64,000 bases of DNA from Posidonia oceanica (lineage: Eukaryota > Streptophyta > Magnoliopsida > Alismatales > Posidoniaceae). Where the stretch lies: contig JAZBRS010000039.1 in NCBI GenBank assembly GCA_037176725.1, forward strand, positions 21,488,001-21,552,000. The letters run 5' to 3'. A model generated the notes under the pieces. That model had not been told where the DNA came from and did not search any database. It saw only the letters and a list, made by a program, of their open reading frames with translations. Shown one piece after another: positions 45,216 to 58,100 of this stretch; the stretch's first letter is position 1, and each line of letters starts with the position of its first letter. The position numbers and the translations under genes are program-made.

Positions 45216-46029
45216 GACCGGAGGGCCAAAAGATTTGCTATTGGCGTGAGTTACTTATTCGGCGGATACACCGAACGTCGTAGCCCGTTGCCGCAATGCA
45301 AGATGCAGGTGTAGATGGATGAATGTGCAGTGTGTAAATGCAAATGGTATGCTTATGCTAAAGCTTGCTGCGCTGTACTCCTCTGGGGGAAAGCGAGATG
45401 GTGCATGCACGCGGGAGGGTGGAAAATACAATGCAAGAGCAGAAAGTAAAGTACTGAAAGTAAAGTGCTGAAAGGAAATTACTGGAAGTAAAGTGCTTGT
45501 AAGGAAAGTGTTGGATGTAAAGACTGAATGTAAAGGCTGAATGTAAAGGTGCTGGAAAGTAAAGATGCTGGAAAGTAAAGTGCTGAGAAGTAAATATGCT
45601 GTGGATGTGCATGCGGTGGCGGGCGCGGGCCCGGGAGAGCGGAATGCGGAAGCTGGTGTAAGGACCACAGAGGAGTAGTAGCGCAATAAGGGTGCAATGT
45701 TATGCAATGTTATGCAGTGGAATGCAGGGTATAAACAGCGGAGCACCGGGCATACGGAACCGGGAAGACGATCCCAAAGCCGCATACTACTGCGGGTATC
45801 ACCCAAGGCCGGCAAGCTGCGAAAGTCATGCGGGTGCCGAGGATGATACCTTAGGCAGTACACGAGCCAGGGGTTCGATTCCCAAGCACGCCATGTCTGT
45901 GCGATGATGGAATGCAGTACTAGGACTGACTCTACAGAGGACACAATGAAGCTATATGATGTTATGCAATGCAAATGCTGATGATATGCCATGATATGCA
46001 ACAGAATGCTATTGAACTACGATGAAATG

Positions 46030-46435
46030 AGGTGATAAGTTAACGGACCTATCGCCGGATAGTTAGGGTTATCAGCCTGCTGAGGAGTTAACGGACTCAT
46101 CACCGGATAGTTAGGGCTATCAGCCCGCTGAGGAGTTAACGGACTCGTCGCCGGATAGTTAGGGCTATCAGCCCGCTGAAGAGTTGACGGACTCATCACC
46201 GGATAGTTAGGGCTATCAGCCCGAACGAGGAGTTAACGGACTCATCGCCGGATAGTTAGGGCTATCAGCCCGAACGAGGAGTTAACGGACTCATCACCGG
46301 ATAGTTAGGGCTATCAGCCCGAACGAGGAGTTAACGGACTCATCACCGGATAGTTAGGGCTATCAGCCCGGTCGAGGAGTTAACGGACTCATCATCGGAT
46401 AGTTAGGGCTATCAGCCCGCTGAGGGTAGAAAGTG
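46030..46435. repeat. 48-49-bp tandem array in A, about 8 copies
   Basis: The unit is GAGTTAACGGACTCATC plus ACCGGATAGTTAGGGCTATCAG-type sequence. GTTAACGG-type starts lie at 46087, 46135, 46183, 46232, 46281, 46330 and 46379. Each unit holds a small hairpin GGGCT-ATC-AGCCC. Related single copies occur in A at 46640, 46850, 48310 and 48370, and in B near 18580, 18650 and 21030. Confidence 0.92.
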
Positions 46436-46546
46436 GGCGGGATACCGAACCAGAAGGTGCAGCAGAGGTCCAGAGACATTCCCGCGACAGTTGGGGATGT
46501 CAGCCCAATGCAGATGGAAGGGGGATACCAAGGGGCAAAAAAGATG

Positions 46547-46573
46547 CCCCTGGTATCAGGATGATACCAGGGG
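46547..46573. repeat. Hairpin CCCCTGGTATCA-GGA-TGATACCAGGGG
   Basis: Perfect 12-bp stem with a 3-nt loop. It is followed by a partial third arm GCCCCTGGCACC. A second copy lies at 46731-46757, and a homologue lies in B at 20939-20966. Confidence 0.93.
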
Positions 46574-46730
46574 ACAGCTGAAGCGCCCCTGGCACCGAAA
46601 TGCGAGGATGAATAGATGAAAGGATGATAGGTTGATGAACCTATCGCCGGGCAGTTAGGGGTGCCAGCCCGCTGGGGACTCAGCTGGGGATGACCAGCTA
46701 GGGACGATACCACAGGGCAGCCAAAAGATG

Positions 46731-46757
46731 CCCTTGGTATCAGGATGATACCAGGGG
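46731..46757. repeat. Second copy of the 12-bp-stem hairpin in A
   Basis: CCCTTGGTATCA-GGA-TGATACCAGGGG, one stem change relative to the first copy. The flanking 60 bp, including the AAAAGATG lead, are also conserved. Confidence 0.9.
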
Positions 46758-48704
46758 ACGGCCGAAGCGCCCCTGGCACCAGAATGCAAAGGTGGATGAG
46801 CGAGCAGATGGATGATAGGTTGACGAACCCATCGCCGAGCAGTTAGGGGTGCCAGCCCGAATGCAAAGAATGAGGGATGCAGGCGGACACATAGAAAACC
46901 AGGAAACCCCCCGTGGTGGGTGTGCAATGGTCTCAGCGCGGGCATGCTTCGTAGCGTCATGAGGTGACAAACGAGGGACATGCCGTTCATCCAGGACTTA
47001 CCCAACATGGTGGGCGGAAAAACGCAGAGCCTCTGAGCGAGGTCAGGCAAAAGTGCTCATCCTTGACTCCGATTTTCGAAAACAGAGAGGAAAGAAGGTG
47101 ATAGTATCTTACAGCATGCATTTTTTGGTGGCTTTGGACTCAAAGCGACTGCCAAGAGGGTGCTTCTGCACTTCCTGACTCAGGAGACTCGGTCCTCGAG
47201 CAACGCCATGCCGAGTTGTGGTCGGTGGCTCTCTTTCTCACTCTTGGCTCAGGATGAGGCTTTGGCTTTGCAGAGAATAGCCTTTGGCTGCAGGTAGGTA
47301 GCAGAAGCGTTGGATGCAGCTTCACAGTCTCCGTCTTAATTCCTCGGGGACCGACTACCGCTTTTGACGCTCACAGGATAATGTTTCTTTTCCCCTCATG
47401 AGTGATTGGATCTGCATCTAGCCTTCTTGGAAATAAGTGTTGTCTGCACAGGGGTTGGAGCGTGCTGCTGCGCTCGGAGGGTGGGGCCAGGTCCTCCATA
47501 TATGATGTCTTGTGCAGTTGCCAGTGTGGCGCTTGATGTTGATAACTGAGGTGGCTTAGACGCTCGTCCGAATCACTCCTCTCATGAGCGCCTTCTTTCT
47601 TCAACTTCTTTCTTCATTTTTCTTTTGTGCTCAGCATGCATATCAAGTTATCATATTCTTTTGCTCACATGATCTCTATTCTTTTGGATATGCATGACTT
47701 CGCCCTCTTGGGGTAGCAGTCCCTGATGAGGCATTAAGAGTTCGACTGATCCGCGTACACCCTCAGCCTCTGCAATGTGTGCTTGCAGCCTCTGGCTATG
47801 CTCCGCTCTGCCTCGGTCCTCTCCATGTTCAGTGGACTCTCTCGATAAGATGGGTCTCGCTTGTAGTGTTCTGAAACTTAGCAAGATGCTCTATTCTGCT
47901 CTCAGTCTCACTTTGTGGCCACATGCAAGAGATGGCGCTGTTCAGGTGAGTTCTGCCTGAGATCGTCACTGCTTGACATCCTCCAGGCGCTGCTTGCTTA
48001 TCCATAGCCAGGTTTCTGATTATACAAATGTTTATGGGTTTTGTATTTTTTAGAAGGGAAGGGACAAGCATGTTTTTAGGTTTTTGCATCGGTTTTGTAT
48101 TTTTTATGGTTTTTTAGGTTTAAGAAAACATAAAAGGGAAAACCACAGCAATGCGAGAAAATATTTTTACGTTTTTTGATTTTCTTGATTTTTTTTGGCG
48201 TTTTTGCTTTACAGGATGCATGAAATGACATGTATGTGGAGAAGGTGATATGCATGATGACAGATATGTACGAGATGATAGCTATGTGCAATGCAAGGTG
48301 ATAGGTTGACGGACCTATCGCCGAATAGTTAGGGATATCAGCCTGAATGATAGGTTAACGGACCTATCGCCGAGCAGTTAGGGTTGCCAGCCCGCTGATG
48401 CTAAGAATGAGTGCAGGAAGCAGAAGGGAATGCATGCTTTTTAATGAGTTTTGTTGATTTTATACTTTTTATGATTTTCAGGCAAGGCAAAAAAAACGCA
48501 AAAAGAAAACAAAGCAAAACGAAAAGAAAAGACAATGCGGGAAACAAAAGAGAGGTTAGAAAGACTTACCTGGATGGCGCTGTTCCTGGTCGTGCTGTCG
48601 ACGCTGCCGTTGCATCTCCGAGCGTCCCTCGGACGAGATAGGGAGGACGGGAGAAGAGGATCGCGCCGATGGAATCAAAAGGATCCATCGGAGCAGAGCG
48701 GGAT

Positions 48705-50849
48705 TCAGAAAAGATTGGGGTAACCCCCCGAGGTGCCAGCGGAGGAAGGATTTGCTATACTAGGGCGTGCAAGTGCAAGTGCAGGTGTATGTGTATGTGC
48801 AGGCTCCTGCTCGCTAACGCCGATGATCCTACGGTCAATCAGGCGTTGAACGGCATCCCGGAGAGCGAGGCAGTTGTCCGTCGAGTGCCCGGTGGCCCGA
48901 TGGAAACTGCAGAACTGATCCGTATTGTGCCACCACGGAGGGGGATTTGGTGACGAACGGACAGCCGGGAGCCTCAGGAGCGACTCAACTTGAGGGAAGA
49001 TGACACTCAGTGGTCCGGGGAGAGGCGTGTAATCATGCTCAGCCCGACGAGGTCGTCTTTGCCCTGGATGGAGTCCTTGCCGAGCGGGTGCGGCGTGATG
49101 CATGGGCTCGACGGTGGTAGTGTGCTCAATGGGTGCAAAATTAGGTGCGTGTTCTAGCGGAAAAGGGTCTAGTTGACTCTCTGCATAGGCAGGCTCCTCG
49201 GGAAGATCGACACATAATTCGGAGAGCTGTTCGGAGCAGTCAGCAGTGGAGCTGCTGTTGCTGTTGCTGCGGCGAATGCTGGAGGTGTTGGCCTGCCTAG
49301 CCAATGCAGAAAGTGCGGGGAAATGCCCACTTTGCAGCGAGCTTTCCACGCGGACACCAGCCCTAATCAGCGATGCATGACTAGTGATGTGCTGAATGCA
49401 AAGTAGAGTCCCAATCACTGGCAGCGCCCCTTTAACGATCATCTCGATAGAATCCTCCTCGGAGGGTTTATCTTTGACTTGGGCGGCTAAAGAACGCCAG
49501 CGACCGACATACTCCCCGAATGGCTCTTGGGGTCTCTGCCGAATGGCGACGAGATCCTCCCTCTTGGGGATCAGGTCGAGGTTGAAAGCATACTGCTCAA
49601 GGAAGGCCTGAGAAAGATCGGTCCAAGTTCGAACCGCTGCCATGTCAAGGGAAGTGAACCACTTGAGCGCGGGGCCGGTCAAACTCTTCTGAAACAGGCG
49701 GATAAGGAGCCTTTCATCAGCCTGAAGCTGAGCAAGGTCCCCGCAGTATGCCTTCAAATGCGAAGTAGGACAGCCTTTACCATTGTATTTATCGAAGACC
49801 GGGATGCGGAACTTCGAAGGGAGTGCGGCCTCAGGAAAGAGACAAAGGTCGCGAAACTGGTAAGACTGGTGGTCCTTGCCCTGCACTAGACGTAGTGCTT
49901 TCTCCAGAACGTCCATCCTGTCATTGATGGGGTCTGGATTGGCTGCCATAGGAGATGAGGCCACAGGGGCAGGGACCACATACGCCGAGTGGGTCGCACC
50001 TAAGTGCTCTTTCGGATCTACCATAGCGTCGCCTGGTGGAGCGACAGGATGGCCGGCGTATCCGTGCGTGCGTGCAGTGTAGGTAGGAAAGTATGCTGGG
50101 TTCTGAACCTGATGCGAGGGGGATGGGTAGGTAACATGCTGTGTAGTGCGAGGTGCAGATTGTTGGAGCAACGGTTGCTGCACAGGCGCGATGCCGGGCA
50201 ACGAGCTAGTGGGATACCGTGCTCCAACCAGTCCGAAGGACTGATCACCAGGAAATGGAGTTGAATGCAGTGCACGGTGTTGTGCAGAAGCAGGAGATAG
50301 ATGCCGCGCCCTCATCACCGGAGCAGTGTGTAGCTGGGGCGATGGCCTGGGCGGGGGTGCAGTGTGTGCAACAGCAGGCCGCAGAGGAACCTCGGGAGCA
50401 ACAGGAATACAAGAGGGTCGAACTAATAGAGCCATACCCTGCAGTGTATGGGCAAGGTCCATCAGGTGTCGATACCGCAGTTCAGGGGACCCGTGAGTGG
50501 GAACACTGAATTGCAGAACAGGCCGGGAGGCGGACTCAAGAGATTGAGAACCTAAAGCAAAGGTCGCCGCAGTAGAAGGGATGTCGGGAGCGACATATCC
50601 CAAGGACGAAGGGGTCAGAGGTGCCTCCGAAACGCGAGGGGCGGTCATCGAGACAGATTCGACGACCGGATCTGGAGTGGCGCAAGTTTGCCAAAGACCC
50701 GCAGCAGAAGGGAGTGCCTTAGACACCTAAGGATCGAATCCTGGTGTCATAGAGGGCACAGAGCGAATAGAAGTGAAATCCGAAGGGACCCAAGTGGTAA
50801 ACCCCTCCGAATCAGCGGTAAAGTGGAGCCCACCGTCAGACTGGGCCAT
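48705..50849 (-). pseudogene. gag: Element A gag with one in-frame TAG near the start
   Basis: The likely start is ATG 50849 (MAQSDGG), aligned with the MAQ starts of B and C. Codon 41 is TAG (50727-50729), after which 673 codons are open to the stop at 48705. A Pro/Ala/Thr-rich N-terminal third is followed by a gag core at about residues 346-480 (FQKSLTGPALKWFTSLDM, FGEYVGRWRSLAAQ). A short Ser/Asn-rich linker follows, then a knuckle CSFHRATGHSTDNC with LALRDAVQRLI behind it. The protein would form particles and bind RNA. If the TAG is not read through, a shorter protein from a later ATG is possible. The stop may be recent decay or a real feature; I cannot tell from one copy. No protease follows. 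Confidence 0.85.
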
Positions 50850-52121
50850 TGCTGACTGAGTCTAAGTGAGCAGAAGCTGCGACGAGAGAGAAGAAAGTAA
50901 AGCCTAAGGAAAGCTACCGCCAGAAGTGACAAGTAGCTCAGAGGAAGGACGCTCAGAGTCTGGGCAGCGGATCCCGCACGTACCTGCAAGAGAGCAAAGA
51001 TGTTAGAAGTTGTATGCAATAAAGAGTTATTAGGGGTGGCATGAATGGCATACATGCGAATGAATGTCCTAAGATGCGCTCTCTCACCATGCATGTCCTG
51101 AGTAGATGACCTACCAGGATGCACTCAAAGGTAGTGGGTTTAGACAGACTCCAGGTCAGAAAAAGCAGGTTCCCTGTCGAACTCCTGGCCCAAAGCTCAG
51201 GTAATAACAGGGTGGTGCGTTGGTGGCCTCTACCCCGCCAAAGCGTGGGTGGTACCCTCTACTAACACCGACACGACCCCCGGACAAGGGGGGACAGACC
51301 GACTGACTCGCGCCACGCTCAAAGCGGTGGAACAAGAGGTCAGGACTGTCCTTCGCAGACTGTGGGTGGACTCAGATGAGAAGGATGCATGCTTTCTAAG
51401 ATGAATCAATCATGCAAAATGCTTTAGAGTCTTTTACTTGCGTTTTATTAACCAGAAAGGGGGAAAATTGCAAGTTATTGGCTCTAGTTGTGCTTAGAAG
51501 TTATTGTTTAGCTTTATTGTAGCTTTTAGATTAAGCAAAAGGGAGAGCAAACATGTTTCTACTGTCCTAGGCATGGCATGAGCGAAAGGGAAGAAAATCA
51601 GTCAAAATGGCAAGCAACCATCAGACAACACAACAAAAGGCATGTTTATGGCATGTGCGAGTGTTTGTGAATATGATGGTGAAAAAGAAACATTCATCAA
51701 GTCAAAAGGCATGTAAGCATAGTATGTGCGTGTGTAGTGACATAGCAAGGGTGTAAAAGAAGCATTCAACATCCAAAAAGCATGTATTTTAGCCAAACAA
51801 AGTATGTAGACATGCAATGTGCAAGAATTAAAGCAATAATGAGCAAGTAAGATTAAGTAAGGTAAAAGTAAGCAGACTGTAAGGGAAAAAAGAGCATAAG
51901 CAAGACAGAAAGTAAATAAACAAGCAAAGGAGCAAAGTCAGGCAGAAAGAGAGCGCAAATCGAGGCGAAAGAGGTGCAAAACCTACGCAAAGTAGCCACG
52001 AAGCGACTCGCTAGGAATTTGCACAGAAAAGCGAGCAAAACAGGCGAAGAAGGCACACAAGGCAGACAAAGCTGCAAAACAAGCGAGCGAAAAAGCCAAG
52101 AGCGAAAGCCGGAGTCTAGCA
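50850..52121 (-). other. Element A leader, non-coding
   Basis: The block at about 51070-51420 matches the leaders of B and C. Upstream of gag the frame of LT-TQSA before MAQ still resembles C, so the coding frame may once have begun earlier. The part at 51590-52120 has degenerate AAAAGGCATG / GGCATGTGC repeats and GCAAAGG/GCGAGC-rich sequence. Confidence 0.7.
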
Positions 52122-52139
52122 TCCCCAGCAGAGTCGCCA
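52122..52139 (-). other. Element A primer-binding site
   Basis: The minus strand reads TGGCGACTCTGCTGGGGA, one base from the LTR end CTACA. From memory this is the PBS type of Ogre elements, complementary to tRNA-Arg. Confidence 0.93.
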
Positions 52140-52140
52140 C

Positions 52141-55100
52141 TGTAGCGATCCCGATCGGAATCAGGCTCGCTATTAGCAGCGATTGGATCCGAGGAAGAGG
52201 CTCAACTCGAAAACATTTAAAATCGAGGAGAAAAGGGAAAGATAAGACAAATCAGAGTCGCCACCATGTCTATTAACGGAAGACAAGGAAAACCGGGGGA
52301 AATGCGTGAATTAACGCGCAAAACCAAGCAAGAAATGCAAAGCAAAGCAATGCAAAGGGAAACAAATGCAAATACATGCAAATGAAATGACTCTAGCCTA
52401 GGATAAGGGCAATATGGTCATTGCAGGCCAAAAGACAGGGCAAGGACTCCTGTTACGTGCGGGGAAGGTGTTAGGCACCCCCGACACGCCCGAGAATCGG
52501 TCTTTCTAGGCTTACGCTCGCATACGCAGGGAAATGCAGGATTGAATGCCTATGTGCCTATAAATGCCTAAATGAATGCTCAAGGTGTGCTCTAAGTGGG
52601 AAGGAACAAAGTAAGGAAGTAAACGTGCTCTCTAAATGCTCAGCTACGCTGTCTGTGTTCCGAACCAGGCGAAACCTAGCTCGTGAGAACTTCAAATAGT
52701 AAGCATCATAGCCCTATATGCAAACGCAGACGAGAAAGCAAAACAACGTCAAAATCATGCAAGGCGACCGACATGCAGGAGAAGACGGCGTAAAATGCGC
52801 AAAACGAAGTGAGAAACAAGAACGCACGCAAATCGGTGCAAAAAGACAAAACCGGTGCGCAAAACAAGCGAAAAAAGCAAGGCGGTACGCGAAATGAGGC
52901 AAGAAAGCAGAATGGCACGCAAAACGGCGCAAAAAGAACGAAATCGGCACGTAAAACAAGCGAAAAACAAGGCGGCACGCGAAACGAGGCAGGAAAGCAG
53001 AATGGCACGCTAAACAGTGCAAAAGAACAAAATCGGCAAGCAAAAACGAGCAAAAAAGCAAGGCGGCACGCAAAACGAGACAACAAGACAGAATGGCACG
53101 CAAAACGGTGCAAAAAGACGATAACGGGCACGCGAAACAAGCGAAAAACAAGGCGGCACGCGAAACGAGGCAGGAAAGCAGAATGGCACGCTAAACAGTG
53201 CAAAAGAACAAAAACGAGCAAAAAAGCAAGGCGGCACGCAAAACGAGACAACAAGACAAAATGGCACGCAAAACGGTGCAAAAAGACGATAACGGGCACG
53301 CGAAATGGTGCCAAAACAAGACGGGCGCGCAAAACAGTGCCAAAGACAAGGCGGGCACGCAAAACGGTGCCAAAACAGCGAAACAAAACCCCAGAAAAGC
53401 TATGCGAATGCAAATGCAGGGAAAAAGATCAGAAGAGGCTAAAAGGGGGGGGCAAAACAGCGTGTGTGTGAGAACAGACGCTGTTCGGGGCCACGCAGAG
53501 TAGGTGTGAAGACCTACAAAGGGGAGAGTGAGCAAACGGAGGGATTACCGCCTCTTTGTGACCGTTTCCCACTAAACCGCTCCACGGTGTGTCTCGCACG
53601 CTGCCCAAAGCTCGCGATGCGATCGGATCGTGGAAAAGGGGGAAAAAGTCGCATTAAGTGGCAAATCCAGGGAAAACACAATGCAAAACACACGGGGAAA
53701 CGCGAAACGAGGATTGGAATTGATAGACAAGAAAGGGAGGTCCAATTCTACATGCTCAAAGAGACCGAAAGCGAAAACGAGGCAAACTATGCAAATGGCA
53801 TGCGATTGAATGCAATGCAAAGGTTCAGGAGGGCATACCTGGAAATCCTAGGGTCTGATCTGAAATCTGCTTGGTCCATGCTGAAGAGCGCTTCGCTGCG
53901 GTCACCTGGGCAGCTTGTTTGGGAAGATCCAACGGCCGGATTGAAAGATATCGCAGCTTTAGGGCGGAAAGGCCAGAACAGGAGAGAAGAACAGATCTAA
54001 GTGTTCAGGAGGTCCTAGGGGTGTGCAAAAGGGTCCTCCCAGGTGGATGGGAGCTGAGGGGGCTCTGGTGTGTGCGAAAGAAACTTAATGCAAAGCTACA
54101 TGAATGCAAATGCATGCAAGATGCCAGAAAAGACAAGGAGGAAGACTTTTAGGAAAAAAAAGGAGTTCAAATGCTATTTTAAAAAAGAAAAGGGGCTTAA
54201 ATGCAAATTTTTGAAAAGGATGGGGCTTACAGGTAGGGATTCTGAGAACAGGAGGTGGCAGAGGGTAGTTTTGCAAAAAATAGGCTTCAGAACACAGCTT
54301 TTAAAAGTTGGTATGCATCAGAGGAAGTTTTGAAAGCAAATGGCAAGCAGAATGCAATTTTTAAAAACATCAGGGGCTAAAATGCAATTTTTCCAGAAAA
54401 CAGGGTCCTGGGGAGTCTGGGAATGCAAGTGGAGGGTCTATATGCAATTTTATAAGAATAGGAGCTAAGATGCAACTTTAGGGGCAAAACAGTCTTTTTA
54501 CATGACTTTAAGAGGATGCAAGGACCTATATGTCATTTTTAAATCATGCAAGGGTCAAGTATGCAATTTTAGATGTAAAATGTGTTCTGAAATCAAGGTC
54601 TGGGGACTGACATGCAATTTTTGGAAATACAAGGTTGAAAATGCAATACAATTAGCTAAGGTGCATGCAGAATGGTTACTATACATTTAAAATGGACTTA
54701 GATGCAAAAATGAAAAAACAGAGGGACAGATGTGCAATGTAGCATGCAAAATGCGAAACTAAACCCTAAGTTCTACAGTGCATTGGACTAAGATACAAAA
54801 ACAGAAACTGAGAAGGGCCCAGAACGCAATACAATAAGGCAAACTTACAGCATTTAAATTAAATAATCTACTGTAGGATTCAGATGCAAAAATTAAAAGC
54901 AGAGGGGCTAAGACATAAAAAGTTACAACTAAACAGCATAGTAAAAGGTCTGGAATGTAAATACGGAAAAGCAGAGATAATTAAAGTAATTTAGCATGGT
55001 TTTAAATCACAACAAAGCAAGCATTAAACTGATTTGGACCTAAACGCAATATTAGAAACTTAATATAACATAAATGCAATGTGAGGGAAAGTTGATAAGT

Positions 55101-58100
55101 TAGCAAAAAAAATGAAAATAAAGGAGAGGAAGGAGACTTACAGTGGAGGAGGCCGGAGCTCGCCGGCGGCTTCTCTGGACCGGTGGAGGAAGGGCGACGC
55201 AAGGCGGCGGGGGTCTGGGAGGAACCGGCGGAGCGTCGGAGGCGGAGGAGGGGTGCGGCGGAGCGTCGGCGGCGGCGGGCGCGCGTGGAGAAGCCGCTGT
55301 CTTCGCAGCGCCGGCGACCGGTGCCGGAGAAGAAGGTAACTCCGGCGAGTGTTTGCGGGCGGCACAGGTGATGAAATCCCTCGGGGAAAAGCCGAGGAGC
55401 AAGAAGGCGACGAGGGGAATCCAGGGGAGGCTTTCTTCGGCCCTTGCGCGCGCCGGGTGAGTCCACCCACCTAGGTGACTTTCGGCCGGCCGGAGAGGAG
55501 TGGGGACGGCGGAGGGCGGCGGCTGCTGCGTTGGGGAGCTCGGGGGGCGTTGCCGGAGGCCCGAGGAGGATGACGGAGGTCTCAGGGGAGCGTTCTACAG
55601 CCCATGGCAAGATCTGGTTCAGCAGAGCTTCACCGGTAGAGGCCGAGGTGGACGCGGCGATATGCGGCGCTCCGAGGCGAGGCGAAGGCACGGGCGGCTA
55701 GGTGGTTGCTCGGGGAGTGCGTGGGAGGAAACGGAAGTGGATTTCACTGAGTGTAGAGGAAGATATGGGTGTTTGAAGATTTTGGCAAAAAAGAGGACCC
55801 AAGTGTTTGTAGTGGACTGTGAGGAGTGTGGGAGGTTTTAGGACGCGATTTTGGGTGGCTTGGGAAGGTGGTTGCTTGGTGAGTCTGATGGCAAAGTTCT
55901 GGGATTTTAGGAGGCTCGTGGTGGTGGATTTGCAATGAGGAAGGTCGTTCTGGAAGGTGTTGGGTGCTGAAGGGTTTGGAGCTCGATTCCGGGAAGGTTT
56001 CAAGGTGTTTTTCAGTTCTGGAAGAAGGGTGAGAGAGCTGGGAACTTGGTCTTTCCAGGTGTGAGCCATAAAAGTCCCGTTGTGAAGGAAATGAAGCCGT
56101 TTTTATCTCCTCTCTCCCTACTGAAATTCAATGGTTTTTGGTCAAGGGGATGGGTTTCTGCCATCTTTGGCAGAGCATGGAGGGGGTTGCTGGTGTGGGT
56201 CGTCGGCCACAGGGTATGGGAGTGATGGAGGGAAGTCTTGGGTGTCAGGTGGAGGTTTGAAAAAGAAAAACCAATGAGGGAGAGGTCTGTCGTTTCTGTG
56301 AGAAGAGGAGAAGAAGAGAGGAAGAATAAGAAGAAGGGAAGGAGGGAAAGAGGAGGGGTTGGCCGGCTATGGGCTGGGCCTTGAGCACAGTAAAAAAGAG
56401 AAAGAAAAGAAAATGAAGGGGAGGAAGGGAGGAATGAGAAGTGGGAAAGAAAATAAGGAAGAAGTAGAAAGGAAGAGAAAGGAAATAAAATTAGAAGAAG
56501 AAAAATAAATTAAAAATAAGTAAAAATACTAGAAAAGTTGTGTTGTGAGTTAGGATTTTAATTAGATTTTTAGTGACTGTTTTTAGGTTAATTAGTGTGT
56601 TTTGGGCTTGATTAGGGTTTTAGGGTTTTGGTTTTGCTTTTAATTAGTTTTTACTTGATTAAGTGTTTGTTAAATCTTTTTAAATTGTTTTAAAAATTGT
56701 GTTTTTCTTGTTGAGCATTTTAGGATGTTGATTAGGATTTTTTAGGATTTATTTTTACATTAATCGAAATGGGTTTTGGGTTTTTAAGTCTTAGTCTTTT
56801 TAGGGTTTTTCTTTCTTAAGTCTTTTGGATTAGGTTTTTTAATTTTTATTTGCTGATTTTTCTTGATGTTTTTTAATTAGGTTTTCTCTTGTTTGATTAA
56901 GAGTCTTCAAGTCTTTTTGATGTGTCCTTCATCTTTCTTAATTGAGTTCTCAAATTGTTTTCCTTAGGTTTGTTAAGTTAAGCTTTTTCTTTCATTAATT
57001 ACTTATCTTAGTGTTCTTAATTGTTTCACTTCTTTTTTAGAGTTTATTTTTAATTCTTTTGGTAGGGTTTTTACTTTTGGTGGGTCTTGATTTTGTTTTA
57101 GTTTTTTCCTAGATTTTTCAGTATTTTATTTTGGTTTGTTTCGCATTTTTTAGTTTGCATGCTTGATTTTCTTTTTAGCTTGATTTAAGTAAGTTTAAGT
57201 TTTTAATTGCTTGCTTAATGTTTTTAATTAATTTTTTTTAGGGTTCTGGTTTGTCTCTTTTATGTTTTGGAATTTTACAGATTTTTAGGGGTTTTTATGG
57301 TTTTTTGCAAAAGAAAGAAAAGGAAAAGAGAAGGAGGAAGAGAATGGAAAAAGGGAGAAATAAAAGGGAAAGAGATGAGTTGGAGGGAAATGATTTTTTA
57401 AAATTCAGAGAAAAGGCTAAAAATAAAATAAAAATAGGAATAAGATAGAGAAGGGATAGAAGCACAAAGGGGGCCCACAGCCAAGCCAGGGAAAGGGCAA
57501 AAAGGGGATGAAAAGGGAGATGATAATCAGGAGAGAGAGAGGAGAGAGAAAATGATAATCCTGGAGAGAGAAAAGGATAATTTGGGTGAAAGGAAGGCTT
57601 AGAGGTCTCGGAATGGGATGGAAATTGGTGAGTGGGTAGTCTAGGGCTTAAGGTATTAGGTCTAAGGTTTTGGTTTGATTCTAAGAAGGTTTTGGAGGGG
57701 TTTCAAGGTGTAGAAAAAGGGGAAATTCACCTAGGTTTTCTAGGGTTTTTAGGAATGGGTTAGGTTTAGAAATTTCTAGGTTTTAGAGTAGGTTTGTTGA
57801 GTGGGTGTTGGTGGATTTTCCTCTGGATTTTGGTCAAGTTTTGAGCTCGGGAAGAGGGGTGAAGGCTTAGGTCAAGTTGGCTGGTTATGAAGGGTAGAAA
57901 GGAGGGTTAGGGTTTGGTTTTGGCTTGGGTTTTGGATGGTTTCAGGGTAAGGTTTTGGGATGGTTTCGGGGTAAGGTTTTGGGGTTAGAAAATGGGTGTG
58001 GTTCTAGGTTTGGCTTTGAGGTTTGAGCTGGAGTTTTGATTTGGGAAGAAGGATGAAGAGAAATGTGCGATTTTGGGTTTTTCCTAGCCACCAGAGAGGT

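Larger units (their letters stand above)
45216..48704 (-). other. Element A 3' internal region, non-coding
   Basis: There is no retrotransposon domain on either strand between the end of gag and the PPT. It contains CTGGAAAGTAAAG-type short repeats (about 45440-45600), the 48-49-bp array, two long hairpins, an ordinary stretch at 46850-48050 without recognisable features, a T-rich run near 48050-48200, and two more copies of the GTTAGGG..CAGCC motif at 48300-48400. In B the corresponding place holds the extra ORF and the hairpin array. Confidence 0.65.

Noticed and set aside
45858..45890. tRNA-like B box GGTTCGATTCC
   Set aside because: The T stem pairs only partly and no acceptor or D arm can be folded around it.
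45255..46001. 248-codon minus-strand open frame near the 3' end of A
   Set aside because: Low-complexity His/Ser/Phe-rich reading of short repeats; no homologue in B and no motif.
46030..46435. CRISPR-like array of about 48-bp repeats
   Set aside because: Units are head-to-tail with no unique spacers, in plant retroelement DNA; it is a tandem repeat.
53464..54000. 178-codon plus-strand open frame, repeated at 40597-41010
   Set aside because: It is antisense to the element, lies in the LTR, and the two copies are similar only because the LTRs are near-identical; no domain is recognised.
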